From JACMLC01 sp963720235 (GTDB lineage Bacteria > Acidobacteriota > Blastocatellia > Pyrinomonadales > Pyrinomonadaceae): DNA of 64,000 nt. Location: contig OY970389.1 in assembly GCA_963720235.1 (NCBI GenBank), positions 2,604,001 through 2,668,000 on the forward strand, in the 5' to 3' direction. Of this stretch, positions 7,640 through 20,950 are shown piece by piece. The translations under genes were made by a program, and so were the position numbers. The notes below the pieces were generated by a model, which saw only the letters and a list, made by a program, of their open reading frames with translations, did not search any database and was not told the DNA's origin. Position 1 is the first letter of the stretch; each line of letters starts with the position of its first letter.

Positions 7640-8995
7640 TTAAATGATTTGTCCGACAAGGTCGTATTCGTGCGCTTCGGTGATAAGGACATTCACAAAT
7701 GCGCCCGGTTCCGGCTCGAAATTTTCGGGCGCATCGTTAATCAACACGCAGCCGTCAATCTCCGCCGCCTGCGTCTCCATGCGCCCCTGCCAGAGCAGGT
7801 CAGTCTCTTTCGCCGCGCCCTCGAACAAGACGCGCACAGTCTCTCCGATGCGAGCTTTGTTTCGCCTGCGAGAGATACGCGACTGCTCTTTCATCAAACG
7901 CGCGCGGCGACTCTTAGCAGTTCTGGCATCAACTTTATCCGGCAGGTCAAAGGCCGGAGTGCCTTCTTCGTCCGAATAGGTGAAGACGCCGACGCGGTCA
8001 AATTCCACATTGCGTATGAAGGTCAGCAGCTCTTGAAAATCTTCTTCGGTCTCGCCGGGAAAGCCTGTGATGAAGGTCGTGCGAATGGCTATGCCGGGAA
8101 CGCGTTTCCGTATGCGCTGAATCAGACGCTCAAGGCTCTGGCGCGTCCCGCCGCGCCGCATCAGCTTGAGCACGTTATGCGAAGCATGCTGCAAAGGCAT
8201 GTCAAGATATTTGACAGCCTTCGGCTCTTCGGCCAGCACATCAAGAAAGGCATCGGAGATGTGCGTCGGGTAAGTGTACATTACGCGCACCCACTCAATG
8301 CCGTCCAGATGCGAGAGTTCGCGCAAGAGATGCGCGAGCGCGTCCGGTTCTCCCAAATCTTCGCCATAGCGCGAAGAATCCTGCGCGACAAGGACAAGCT
8401 CTTTGACGCCCTGCTGTGCAAGCTGCGACGCTTCAAGCATGATGGAGCCGAAGCGTCGCGAGCGAAAATGGCCGCGCATCTGCGGAATAAAACAGAAAGC
8501 GCACGGTCGGTCGCAGCCTTCCGCAATCTTAATGAATGCAGTGTAGCCCGGAGTCGCCAGCACGCGCGGCGTGGATTCGTCGTAGAGATATGTCGCGGAT
8601 TGATTGCCTATCGGCAGCACCGGAAGTGAGCGCGTGTTGACCTTCTCATCGCAGACCTGTGTGATGTCTCTAATCTGATTCGTCCCGATGAAAGCATCAA
8701 CCTCCGGCATCTCTTTTTTCAATTCGTCTCGATAACGCTCGACCAGACAACCAGCCACGACAAGCCGCGTCGCCTTGCCTTCCGACTTCAAACGCGCGGC
8801 TTCGAGAATGGCATCAATGGATTCCTGTTTAGCCGAATCAATAAACCCGCAGGTGTTGACAACCAGAGTATCCGCTTCACTCGCGTCAGTCGTAATCTCA
8901 TAGCCGGACTGCTTGAGCTGGCCCATCATCACTTCGCTGTCCACTAAATTTTTCGGACAACCCAAACTGATAAAACCAATCTTTTTACTCATCAT
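7640..8995 (-). CDS. rimO: Ribosomal protein S12 (Asp) methylthiotransferase
   Basis: Radical-SAM enzyme that adds a methylthio group to the conserved Asp of ribosomal protein S12. It has 451 residues. The N-terminal UPF0004 domain carries cluster cysteines C13, C49 and C83. The radical-SAM motif is C161xxxC165xxC168 (CDRPCAFC), followed by a C-terminal TRAM domain. The motif CPKNLVDSE favours RimO over MiaB. It starts ATG ATG directly after a short heptamer repeat, with no clear Shine-Dalgarno, and lies 17 bases downstream of the transglutaminase gene. Confidence 0.95.
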   Translation of the reverse strand: MMSKKIGFISLGCPKNLVDSEVMMGQLKQSGYEITTDASEADTLVVNTCGFIDSAKQESIDAILEAARLKSEGKATRLVVAGCLVERYRDELKKEMPEVDAFIGTNQIRDITQVCDEKVNTRSLPVLPIGNQSATYLYDESTPRVLATPGYTAFIKIAEGCDRPCAFCFIPQMRGHFRSRRFGSIMLEASQLAQQGVKELVLVAQDSSRYGEDLGEPDALAHLLRELSHLDGIEWVRVMYTYPTHISDAFLDVLAEEPKAVKYLDMPLQHASHNVLKLMRRGGTRQSLERLIQRIRKRVPGIAIRTTFITGFPGETEEDFQELLTFIRNVEFDRVGVFTYSDEEGTPAFDLPDKVDARTAKSRRARLMKEQSRISRRRNKARIGETVRVLFEGAAKETDLLWQGRMETQAAEIDGCVLINDAPENFEPEPGAFVNVLITEAHEYDLVGQII

Positions 8996-8998
8996 TTA

Positions 8999-9019
8999 TT
9001 ACTCGTTACTTATTACTGT
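8999..9019. repeat. Single heptamer arm (family D) between transglutaminase gene and rimO
   Basis: Three successive heptamers TTACTCG, TTACTTA and TTACTGT, the same grammar as the arms at 32151-32235 and 38813-38924, but without an evident complementary arm. It covers the stop codon of the transglutaminase gene and the bases just before the rimO start. Confidence 0.5.
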
Positions 9020-10080
9020 TTTCTTTCCATCTGACTTAACCATTCTTCAATCTCCGCGCTCTCTGTCGGCGTCAAAGCCTGCTCTCCAAAGCGCACGCGA
9101 TTGTAGGCCAGCGTGATTTTCAAGGCTTCCGGCAGACCAACGCCCGTTGCGAATTCAAGCGGAGTTTCATCCTCGGCGCGCCGCATCCCGCGCGCAGCCA
9201 GCACGCCTGTCATGCGTTCGTAAAATTCTATAGCGGAAGCCGCCTTGCCTTCTCTGTGCCAGAACTTGAGGCCGCGCCAGAATCCCAGACGATAAACCCT
9301 GCGCGCCAGAAGCGCAAACAGGAACAGGATGAGCAGGATTGATAAAAGCAGGAGAATCGCGCGCCAGCGTGTGAAGTCGCCCTGCGCGTCGCCGTAGAGC
9401 AGAGAGCGCAGCCAATCGCCCGCAGCATTTTTCAAGCTTCCGAATTCTTCTCCGATAGCCTGACGATAATCGCTCAGCTTATTTTTAACGGATGTCGCAA
9501 GCGAACGTTGCTCCTGCTTGTCATAAGAGACAACATATTGAATCCAGAGCATCTCCAGAGCTTCCGCATACTTGCCGAGGCTTGTGCCAAAGCCTCCTCC
9601 GGCTTCGACTGGCCCACGACCTGCGGCTGGCGTCGGGTCAAAAGTCACCCATGCGCCCGTTTCAGGGAAATAGACTTCGACCCAGGAATGCGCCTCTCTC
9701 TGCGTGACAGTGTATGCGTCAGCCGCGTCGTTATAAGTTCCCGTTTGAAATCCGTTGACGACGCGCGTCGCAATCCTCTGCGTGCGCAGCATGACTGCCA
9801 TCGCCGTCGCAAAATATTCGCAGTGGCCTTCGCGCACATTAAAGAGAAAGTCCGAGAGCGGTTCCCGCCCGCCCGCTTTCAAATCAAGCGTATAACCGAA
9901 TGCCGTTTGCAGATGCTCTTCGATAGCACGCGCTTTATCATAACGATTGCGCGCGCCTTTGCTGGCGATGACTTCGCGCGCGAGTATTTCGATGCGCGGG
10001 TCGAGCGTTTCCGGCAGTTGCAAATAACGCGCGGCTGTCACAGGGTAGGGCTCACTGTCGTCGCGCAAGAGGCTCTGCAT
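9013..10080 (-). CDS. TgpA-type transglutaminase, C-terminal part (frameshifted gene)
   Basis: C-terminal part of a DUF3488/TgpA-like membrane transglutaminase. The periplasmic transglutaminase-core domain shows the complete triad: Cys in REGHCEYFATAMAVMLR, His in REAHSWVEVYFP and Asp in WVTFDPTPA. A transmembrane segment (ILLLLSILLILFLFALLARR) and a DUF4129-like cytoplasmic tail follow. The nominal start is internal to the family. The N-terminal membrane half lies in another frame (10052-11215), and the two must be joined near base 10105. Related proteins are envelope enzymes of unclear substrate. Confidence 0.85.
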   Translation of the reverse strand: MQSLLRDDSEPYPVTAARYLQLPETLDPRIEILAREVIASKGARNRYDKARAIEEHLQTAFGYTLDLKAGGREPLSDFLFNVREGHCEYFATAMAVMLRTQRIATRVVNGFQTGTYNDAADAYTVTQREAHSWVEVYFPETGAWVTFDPTPAAGRGPVEAGGGFGTSLGKYAEALEMLWIQYVVSYDKQEQRSLATSVKNKLSDYRQAIGEEFGSLKNAAGDWLRSLLYGDAQGDFTRWRAILLLLSILLILFLFALLARRVYRLGFWRGLKFWHREGKAASAIEFYERMTGVLAARGMRRAEDETPLEFATGVGLPEALKITLAYNRVRFGEQALTPTESAEIEEWLSQMERKQ

Positions 10081-11215
10081 CAGGCTCTGCCGTGTCTGAA
10101 TAGACTCTGTAAGAGATGCGCCCCTGCTCGTGCCTGGCCCCTGTGAGAGAGCCTTCCGGGTCGCGCTGTATGACTGGAAATCCTGATTGCAAAGCGACTA
10201 CACGCGGCGCGGCAAAGAGCACTGGAGTATCAATCGGCTCGACGAAAAAAGTCTGCGTGGTGAGACGTTGCAGGTCTTCCGTTGTGCCAAGCTGGAAGAG
10301 GCCGCGTTCGTTTGCAGGATAAAGCGGAGTTGTTGAGCTTCTTGATTTGCGCCAGTTGCGCCCGTCGAATTGGTCCAGAGCAACGCCGCGCCAACGCAAG
10401 TTACGATGCCTCTCAGATTGCGCATCTTCGACGCGGACGCGCATCACTACTTCATTGCTCTGCTGCAACTTCCCAATATCACCGAGCGTGACTCTATCAT
10501 TGAAGCCGACGAAGCCCGCCAGACCGCCGCCACTCCGCGCAAAAGCGCTGTTGCCGTAACGCGGCACAACGAAAAAAAGCGGCAGGGCCAGAGCAAAGAT
10601 AAGCATTAAAAGGCCAACGGCCACGAGCGGCAGCCGCCGCGCAATTCCATATCTCTGCCCGCGCCGCTTAATCATGCGCCGCACAAGTGTCGAATCCGGC
10701 GGGACGAGCAGGCGCGTCTCCGTCGCGCTCACACGCCGCCCTGCTTTTCTAATCTCGAAAGAGACAATCGTGCAAAGCGAAGCCAGAGTATAAAGCCCAA
10801 GCGTCGCCAGATAGAGCGGGCTCAGGCTCAGACCCGCCGCAAGCAGGACTTCAAAAAATGAGATGAGATAAAGAAAGACCCAATCGCGGTCAGCCTTGAC
10901 CTGTAGCAGTTTGACTGCGGATAAAAACAGTATCAGATGTGCGAGCGCGCTGACGCCGATTCTCTCACGCGCCTCGCCCAGACTCATCTGGTATTTCCAG
11001 TCGAGATAAAAAAGCGGCAGCGAGAGCAGGACAACAATCAGACCTATACGCTCTGTCAACTGCCAGCGCGTGCCTTCCAGATTCCAGGCCAGACACAAAA
11101 GCACAATAAAGGCCAGCGTCAATTCCAAACCCATGCCGCCGGAGACGGCCAGCGTCAGCGCGCCGCACGCGACCATCGCATAGGATGAAGCCCGGAAATA
11201 TGTATTGAAGGTCAT
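10052..11215 (-). CDS. TgpA-type transglutaminase, N-terminal membrane part (frameshifted gene)
   Basis: N-terminal half of the same gene. Several membrane helices (AMVACGALTLAVSGGMGLEL, LTLAFIVLLCLAWNL, IGLIVVLLSLPLFYL and others) precede a periplasmic region with FDGRNWRKS, typical of the DUF3488 family. The frame departs from the family after GRISYRVYS and ends in an unrelated tail (DTAEPDAEPLARRQ). Shifting one base gives IQTRQSLMQSLLRDD, which runs straight into the transglutaminase part. Intact, the protein would be about 730 residues. A family A hairpin lies directly upstream, between this gene and the rRNA terminator. Confidence 0.85.
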   Translation of the reverse strand: MTFNTYFRASSYAMVACGALTLAVSGGMGLELTLAFIVLLCLAWNLEGTRWQLTERIGLIVVLLSLPLFYLDWKYQMSLGEARERIGVSALAHLILFLSAVKLLQVKADRDWVFLYLISFFEVLLAAGLSLSPLYLATLGLYTLASLCTIVSFEIRKAGRRVSATETRLLVPPDSTLVRRMIKRRGQRYGIARRLPLVAVGLLMLIFALALPLFFVVPRYGNSAFARSGGGLAGFVGFNDRVTLGDIGKLQQSNEVVMRVRVEDAQSERHRNLRWRGVALDQFDGRNWRKSRSSTTPLYPANERGLFQLGTTEDLQRLTTQTFFVEPIDTPVLFAAPRVVALQSGFPVIQRDPEGSLTGARHEQGRISYRVYSDTAEPDAEPLARRQ

Positions 11216-11217
11216 CT

Positions 11218-11304
11218 ACAAAAGTCTGGAGTCTGGAGTCTGGAGTCTAAAGTCAGTTCCCTTCTTAGGACTCTGGACTTTAGACTCCAGACTCCAGACT
11301 TTTG
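11218..11304. repeat. Heptamer-armed hairpin, family A (AGTCTGG)
   Basis: The left arm has AGTCTGG repeated three times, then AGTCTAA. The right arm from about 11268 carries the complement, with GACTCCAGACTCCAGACTTTTG at its end. It lies between the start of the transglutaminase gene and the rRNA terminator. It is the first of six copies of this motif in the window (also 24704, 26405, 28751, 31581 and 45385). Confidence 0.85.
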
Positions 11305-11312
11305 TTCGCTGA

Positions 11313-11355
11313 TAAATAAAAAAGCCCGTGAGAGCTTAACACTCTCACGGGCTTT
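11313..11355 (-). terminator. Rho-independent terminator of the rRNA operon
   Basis: On the minus strand, just beyond 5S, a perfect 14-bp stem (AAAGCCCGTGAGAG pairing with its complement, bases 11342-11355 with 11321-11334) has a 7-base loop. It is followed by a run of Ts. Position and structure fit an intrinsic terminator for the rRNA transcript. Confidence 0.92.
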
Positions 11356-11365
11356 GAAGAAAATC

Positions 11366-11479
<114 letters not shown>

Positions 11480-11591
11480 AAAACTTGTCAACTCTCTACG
11501 GTAAGAGAGCTTGGAAAATCGAATAGTGAATGTCACAGGCAGCGATCATGTGCATGCGCTGCAAATTTGTTGCTTGAGAGTAAATTTTACG

Positions 11592-14517
<2,926 letters not shown>

Positions 14518-14627
14518 ACTCACGAGCAACAAACTTTCGCTTGCTCATGACAACCTTACAGACGCTTGCACAGTAAATTTGCCTATGTTTTCTAAATTTA
14601 TCTGATATCACACCGTTAATCTGAAAT

Positions 14628-14650
14628 TTCAAATCTCAAATTTGAGATTA
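14628..14650. repeat. AATCTCAAA palindrome in the 16S-23S spacer
   Basis: AATCTCAAATTTGAGATT (14632-14649) is a perfect 18-bp palindrome. Its heptamer CAAATCT is the unit of the hairpin at 23383-23420. It lies in the tRNA-Ala to 23S spacer (14513-14912), which otherwise holds only a boxA-like site. Confidence 0.55.
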
Positions 14651-14684
14651 ACTGGCGCGACATCGGACAACAGTCACTATTCGA

Positions 14685-14694
14685 TTTTCAAAGA
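14685..14694 (-). promoter_or_regulatory. boxA-like antitermination site before 23S
   Basis: On the minus strand this reads TCTTTGAAAA, resembling the boxA element bound by NusB/S10 in rRNA leaders and spacers. A matching TCTTTGAAA occurs in the 16S leader at 17184-17192, which supports the assignment. Confidence 0.55.
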
Positions 14695-14912
14695 CCTCTT
14701 ACAGCTTACTTTAGGCGTCGCAAAAACGCCCAAAATTCAACATTCACTTCAATCAACTTCTGATTCGATTGTTTGAATGCTCAACTTCGGGCGGTCAATT
14801 TTACCAACCGATTTGGCGTGTCAGACTTAGTTGCGCTTAAACAGCTATCGGTTGCTTTGACCCTTGAAATAATTTGTTCTTCAAGTCCCACTGATCGCAT
14901 CTTCTGGCAATT

Positions 14913-14989
<77 letters not shown>

Positions 14990-15010
14990 ACGATAAGCAT
15001 TTGAGAAGGT

Positions 15011-15087
<77 letters not shown>

Positions 15088-15103
15088 CCAAAACTTTCAA
15101 ACG

Positions 15104-17048
<1,945 letters not shown>

Positions 17049-17183
17049 ATTTGATTCTGGAACATAATCTTTACTACTGGTTGTAGTATCCGATTATGAC
17101 TCTTCAAAAAGAGTTTTACGCGAACTTTATCGTTCAGCGTTTGACTCTCTCAAAGTCATTAACATGGACACGCTCTATCTAGT

Positions 17184-17192
17184 TTTCAAAGA
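17184..17192 (-). promoter_or_regulatory. boxA-like site in the 16S leader
   Basis: Minus strand TCTTTGAAA, about 140 bases before 16S and downstream of both promoters. It matches the site before 23S (14685-14694). Likely NusB/S10-dependent antitermination element. Confidence 0.5.
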
Positions 17193-17329
17193 TCGCTTTC
17201 CAATTTTAAGCAAACCAGACTTAGTTGCTCATCTGGCCCGCTTGGTTGCCAACTTCCAAGATTTTTTATTTCGAGGATTTGTTAGCTTTGCACTCACAGA
17301 CAACTTTTTCTCGCCTCAAGCAAAAAGGC

Positions 17330-17358
17330 ATAGTACCTGATTGCCTTTCGCTTGTCAA
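17330..17358 (-). promoter_or_regulatory. rRNA promoter P2 (sigma-70 type)
   Basis: Minus strand TTGACA (17353-17358), 17-base spacer, TACTAT (17330-17335). The sequence after the -10, GCCTTTTTGCTTG, nearly matches that of P1 (GCCTCTTTGCCTG), suggesting a shared discriminator and start region. It lies about 280 bases before 16S. No gene is seen in 17049-17547; I interpret it as rRNA leader and promoter region. Confidence 0.8.
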
Positions 17359-17507
17359 GCACCAATCCATCGAAAGTGAAACTTATTTTCACGGACGAAA
17401 CGGCTACTTCTCTTACATCGAAACTTCTACTTTCGGAAGAGAAGCGGCGCGGTCAATTTCGTGCTTTGTAGCTTGGATGTCAACTGCCGTGTTTCAGGCA
17501 AAGAGGC

Positions 17508-17535
17508 ATTATAGGCATCAGCCGACATTTGTCAA
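17508..17535 (-). promoter_or_regulatory. rRNA promoter P1 (consensus sigma-70)
   Basis: Minus strand perfect TTGACA (17530-17535) and perfect TATAAT (17508-17513) separated by 16 bases. It sits directly after the 3' end of the SH3 lipoprotein gene and about 450 bases before 16S, in tandem with P2. Confidence 0.85.
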
Positions 17536-17547
17536 GCGCACTTCGAG

Positions 17548-18684
17548 CTATTTCTTTTTCTTCCCCTTCTGCGCGTCTCCCGGCGCAGCAACTTTGAGAT
17601 TGCCCCTGTCATCTCGATAGACAGTATATTGCGCATCCTTCGCCTCGTTATCATCGCCCATGATTCTGACTGTAAAGCTTTTGTTATCGCCTTTGCCTTG
17701 CACACGGAGCGGCAGAAAGCCTTTCAAATCCGGGCTGCGATAAGCTGTGTAATGCTCCTGATTATATTTGTCGTAGCCTAAGACATAAATCCTATCAAAA
17801 TCCGGCTCGTCCAATTTTCGCGGCTCGTTGGAGCTGCTCTTCTCTAGGATGACCCAGCTTCCGGGCTTGGCCTCTTTGGCAGCGTCTTTGTCTTTCGTCT
17901 CCGCAGATTTATTTTCCGATTCGTCATCGAGCCTTTGCCAGGCGACGAACTCTCTGCCTGTGCGATAAAAGATAATATCGCTCGGCACAGTCAACTCAAC
18001 CTGCTTGCCATAAATCCATCCGGCTGGAGCAGGCGAGATGGAAGGCTGCAATCTGACTTTGTACCAGAGTTCGTTGACCTCTTCAGGTTCTTTCGGCTCG
18101 TCTGGGCCTTTTCTTTTCCGCCCTGAATTTTGCTGTACGCTGCCGGGCTTCGGCGCATCATCGCTCTCAAAAGTAGTCTCTGCGGATTTCGGCGCGGGAA
18201 CTCTTTTCCATCCGACTATCTCAAAGCTGGAACCGCTGTCCAGCTTCATCATGATATTGTCCGTGCCTGTGCGTTCTGGAGAGAGGCGCAGGTTTGTGCT
18301 GGCGCGAAGTTGACCGGTCGCTTGAGCGGGAATGTCTTTATCCTCTTCTGCGAGTTTGCGCGCCTGGTCCAAAACTCCCTGCTGCATGACATTGCGCGCT
18401 TCAATCCATCCTTCTGTGGCTGCTTCATCGTGTGCGCGCACGTGATACCATGTCTCGCCATTCTCTGCCGCAGTCGAGTCCAGAATATCAAGCACATCGC
18501 CGCGATTGACTTCGAGAAGGTCTGCCGCGACGACTGCGACTGAGCTGCGCACCTGTGCGCGGCGCGCAATCACGACGCCCGTGTCATCTTTTTTTCCGGC
18601 GAGCGTGTTGCATCCTGCAAGCAATGCTAAACAGAGGCTAGTCAGAATCAGATTCAGACTTTTAATTTTCTTCCGGTTATACAC
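17548..18684 (-). CDS. SH3b-domain lipoprotein
   Basis: A 378-residue probable outer-membrane or periplasmic lipoprotein: N-terminal signal with lipobox LLAGC (Cys about residue 24). Two bacterial SH3-like domains follow, about residues 40-95 (VRSSVAVVAADLLEVNRGDV, GWIEARNV) and 125-235 (RASTNLRLSPERTG, AGWIYGKQVEL). They are separated and followed by charged Lys/Glu-rich linkers. SH3b domains usually bind cell-wall peptides. The C-terminal 120 residues have no domain I recognise. The start lies 44 bases after the stop of the M61-like peptidase gene, so they are probably cotranscribed. The rRNA P1 promoter begins just beyond its stop. Confidence 0.85.
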   Translation of the reverse strand: MYNRKKIKSLNLILTSLCLALLAGCNTLAGKKDDTGVVIARRAQVRSSVAVVAADLLEVNRGDVLDILDSTAAENGETWYHVRAHDEAATEGWIEARNVMQQGVLDQARKLAEEDKDIPAQATGQLRASTNLRLSPERTGTDNIMMKLDSGSSFEIVGWKRVPAPKSAETTFESDDAPKPGSVQQNSGRKRKGPDEPKEPEEVNELWYKVRLQPSISPAPAGWIYGKQVELTVPSDIIFYRTGREFVAWQRLDDESENKSAETKDKDAAKEAKPGSWVILEKSSSNEPRKLDEPDFDRIYVLGYDKYNQEHYTAYRSPDLKGFLPLRVQGKGDNKSFTVRIMGDDNEAKDAQYTVYRDDRGNLKVAAPGDAQKGKKKK

Positions 18685-18728
18685 TTGAGTTTAAGTTGAC
18701 TCCAAAAAAAATTTGAGATTACGACCAA

Positions 18729-20279
18729 TCAGGATTTCCTGCCGTTTCGTCGGGCCTGTTCATTATACCCAAATGCGCTCAACAAATCGCGCTGCTGGCG
18801 ACTGAGTGACGAGGCGACGGAAATCTGTGTGCGCATTTGCCCGCGCGCAACCATCAAGCCGAAGGGAGAAAGCGTCTGGGCCAAATCAATCTCCTCCGCG
18901 CTTTCGACATAACGCCTGACTAAATCCTGCATGTTCTCCTGACTCTTCAAGAGTTCAAGCACAACTTCGTTACCATCTCTGCTTTGTGCAGCACTGCTCT
19001 GACGAAACAGCGCGCGATAGACATCATCGAGCGTGCGTTTGCCTTTGCTGGCATGCCTCACAGAAATATCATAAAGAAAAGCGACCAGCATTCCTTTGCG
19101 GTAAACGATTCCAGTCCCACCGCTCCATCTGCGCCGCGAGGCTTCGAGCAATGAAAGCTTTTGTCTATCATTCGCTCCCAGATAAATATCATACGCGCGG
19201 GCTAAGGCATTCAAGTAATCCTGAAATGTAAGCAGGCCCAGACGCACGCTTGCAGACAGAGCTTGATACATCGTAAAGCCTTCATAGAACCAATCGTAAT
19301 TTCCTTTGAGCGCAAGTCCGTTCGGAACCCAGAGATGAAAAAGCTCGTGCGTCAGCGGAGTGGTCAACTGTGCCAGACCTGCGAGCTTTGATGGCGATTG
19401 CCCTGAAAGCAGCAGCACTGTTCCGCCGCGCGTCTCCGCGCTCCAACGCTCCGCGCTCACAGAGCCCGGAAACTGTGCAAGTATCAGCATGGCTCTTGAA
19501 CGCGTTGTGCCGCCGATTCTCTCTGTATAATTTTTCAGGATGCTGACAGCCATGCTCATCACATCTGAATCCGAGAAGGCCCATGTCCCGGCAGTCGCCA
19601 GAGAAATTTCCATTGGCCCAACACGCTCGCGCCGTTCGCGCAGGTTTGGGCCAATGAAGAAAACAGCGTCCTCTGTATCAGCTACTTCAAACTCAAGCTC
19701 TTTCAGCTTTGTCTCATTGGAGACTGCTTTCCAGTTGGCAGGCAAGCTCAAACGAATCCGTGCCTGATTAGACGCAGCATGTTTCTCATCAACTTTTCGT
19801 GGCAAGAGGTCGCCGAGCATCAGAAAGCCTCTTTCGCCTGCAATCCATGAAACATAAGCTGCATCGGTCACAGGCATTGGCGGCTCCAGCTTTACTTCGT
19901 AGCTCCAATTTGTCGCCGCGCCGGCAGCTTCATACTCGCCCGGTGCAAGCTTTCGCACAGAGACGTTCGCGCCGCTTGCATCCGTCAATTTTAAATTTTC
20001 GATTCTCTCGCCGAGACCGATGATGCTGGCATAGACATTTCGGAATGACCAGACCGTTGTGGCGTCTGCGCGCTTTCCCTCGACCTTCACACGCGCGGGA
20101 GAAGTTGAAAGGACTGTGATGCGGGCTTCGGATGTTTGCGCGTGCGCCGCGCTCAAGTGACCAATGAGGAGCAACATCGTGGCGCAAGCAAAGAAAGCTG
20201 CGCGCGGGACGGCCTGATGATTTAGCTGCGATTGATTGCTGTGTCTGTGGAGACCGCGAGCGGCCCTGCGGAAAAACAT
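18729..20279 (-). CDS. Secreted M61-like metallopeptidase
   Basis: Predicted zinc aminopeptidase-like protein of the gluzincin clan. The HExxH motif is THELFHLWVPNG and the third ligand Glu is in WFYEGFTMYQAL, 20-odd residues later, as in M61/M1 enzymes. An N-terminal beta-rich domain precedes it. The signal peptide ends near SAAHAQ. The open frame continues to 20381, but the first 34 codons look non-coding. ATG at 20279 (MFFRRAARG) or 20177 (MLLLIGHLSAAHAQ) is more plausible. Substrate unknown. It is followed by the SH3 lipoprotein gene and divergent from a DUF2946-like gene. Confidence 0.82.
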   Translation of the reverse strand: MFFRRAARGLHRHSNQSQLNHQAVPRAAFFACATMLLLIGHLSAAHAQTSEARITVLSTSPARVKVEGKRADATTVWSFRNVYASIIGLGERIENLKLTDASGANVSVRKLAPGEYEAAGAATNWSYEVKLEPPMPVTDAAYVSWIAGERGFLMLGDLLPRKVDEKHAASNQARIRLSLPANWKAVSNETKLKELEFEVADTEDAVFFIGPNLRERRERVGPMEISLATAGTWAFSDSDVMSMAVSILKNYTERIGGTTRSRAMLILAQFPGSVSAERWSAETRGGTVLLLSGQSPSKLAGLAQLTTPLTHELFHLWVPNGLALKGNYDWFYEGFTMYQALSASVRLGLLTFQDYLNALARAYDIYLGANDRQKLSLLEASRRRWSGGTGIVYRKGMLVAFLYDISVRHASKGKRTLDDVYRALFRQSSAAQSRDGNEVVLELLKSQENMQDLVRRYVESAEEIDLAQTLSPFGLMVARGQMRTQISVASSLSRQQRDLLSAFGYNEQARRNGRKS

Positions 20280-20459
20280 TTGTCTTATCAATGCGGAGAA
20301 GCAATGCCAACGCAATGCTTTGAGTCTGAATCCTGTTTTGCTTGCACTGCGCGCCGTGCTAAAATTACAAATCCTCCGCACTGTAGCATAACGATTAAGA
20401 CAGTGACCAGCACGAACACATTCAGCTCAGCAAGACGGCATGCGCTCCCGGCGCGGCTG

Positions 20460-20795
20460 ATGGCATTTGTGTTGCTCGTGCTCGTCACCTGCGGAGCGAT
20501 TAGCAGTTCGGCTCACACTCATAGCAATGGCGCGCAGGGTTTTCGCGCTCACACAGCAACTCCTTCATTCAGCGAATCGGGCGACACAAACTCTTCCTCA
20601 AAGAGCATGCCCGGCAGCGGCGAGTGCCTTGTCTGTCAGCTTCACCAGAATCTTTTTTCAGGGCTGCTCACGGCTCTGCCTTACATCGCGCCGCCGGTCG
20701 CGGATGGCACACATGCTGTTACGACTGATGCATGCTTTCATTCTCAAACCTTTGCGCCAAGACGCGGGCGCGCGCCTCCGACCTCTCTCTCGTAA
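20460..20795 (+). CDS. DUF2946-like small secreted protein
   Basis: A roughly 111-residue protein with one N-terminal hydrophobic segment (MAFVLLVLVTCGAISSSAH). His-rich motifs follow (AHTHSN), then a Cys pair with His (GECLVCQLHQN), and it ends in RGRAPPTSL. The CxxC...RAPP pattern resembles DUF2946 proteins, which often neighbour metal-linked TonB receptors. It precedes such a receptor here by 155 bases. Metal binding by the Cys/His residues is inference. The start is uncertain: GTG at 20403 in the same frame would add 19 residues. Confidence 0.6.
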   Translation: MAFVLLVLVTCGAISSSAHTHSNGAQGFRAHTATPSFSESGDTNSSSKSMPGSGECLVCQLHQNLFSGLLTALPYIAPPVADGTHAVTTDACFHSQTFAPRRGRAPPTSLS

Positions 20796-20950
20796 CTAAA
20801 AAACTTTTCACAATTTTTTCCAAGTGAATTTCCGTGAACACTGTTTGCGGGCGTTTCTCTTATTCAGCTTGCCGGTCGCGTTTTATAGAGCAGCGACATG
20901 ACAGCGAAGGGAGCGTTCCCAGCAGAGTGTTATTGAGAGAGGTTAGAGGC

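Noticed and set aside
17225..17620. 131-residue plus-strand frame upstream of the rRNA operon
   Set aside because: Crosses both rRNA promoters and the 3' end of the SH3 gene; Phe/Ser-rich tail comes from antisense Lys codons.
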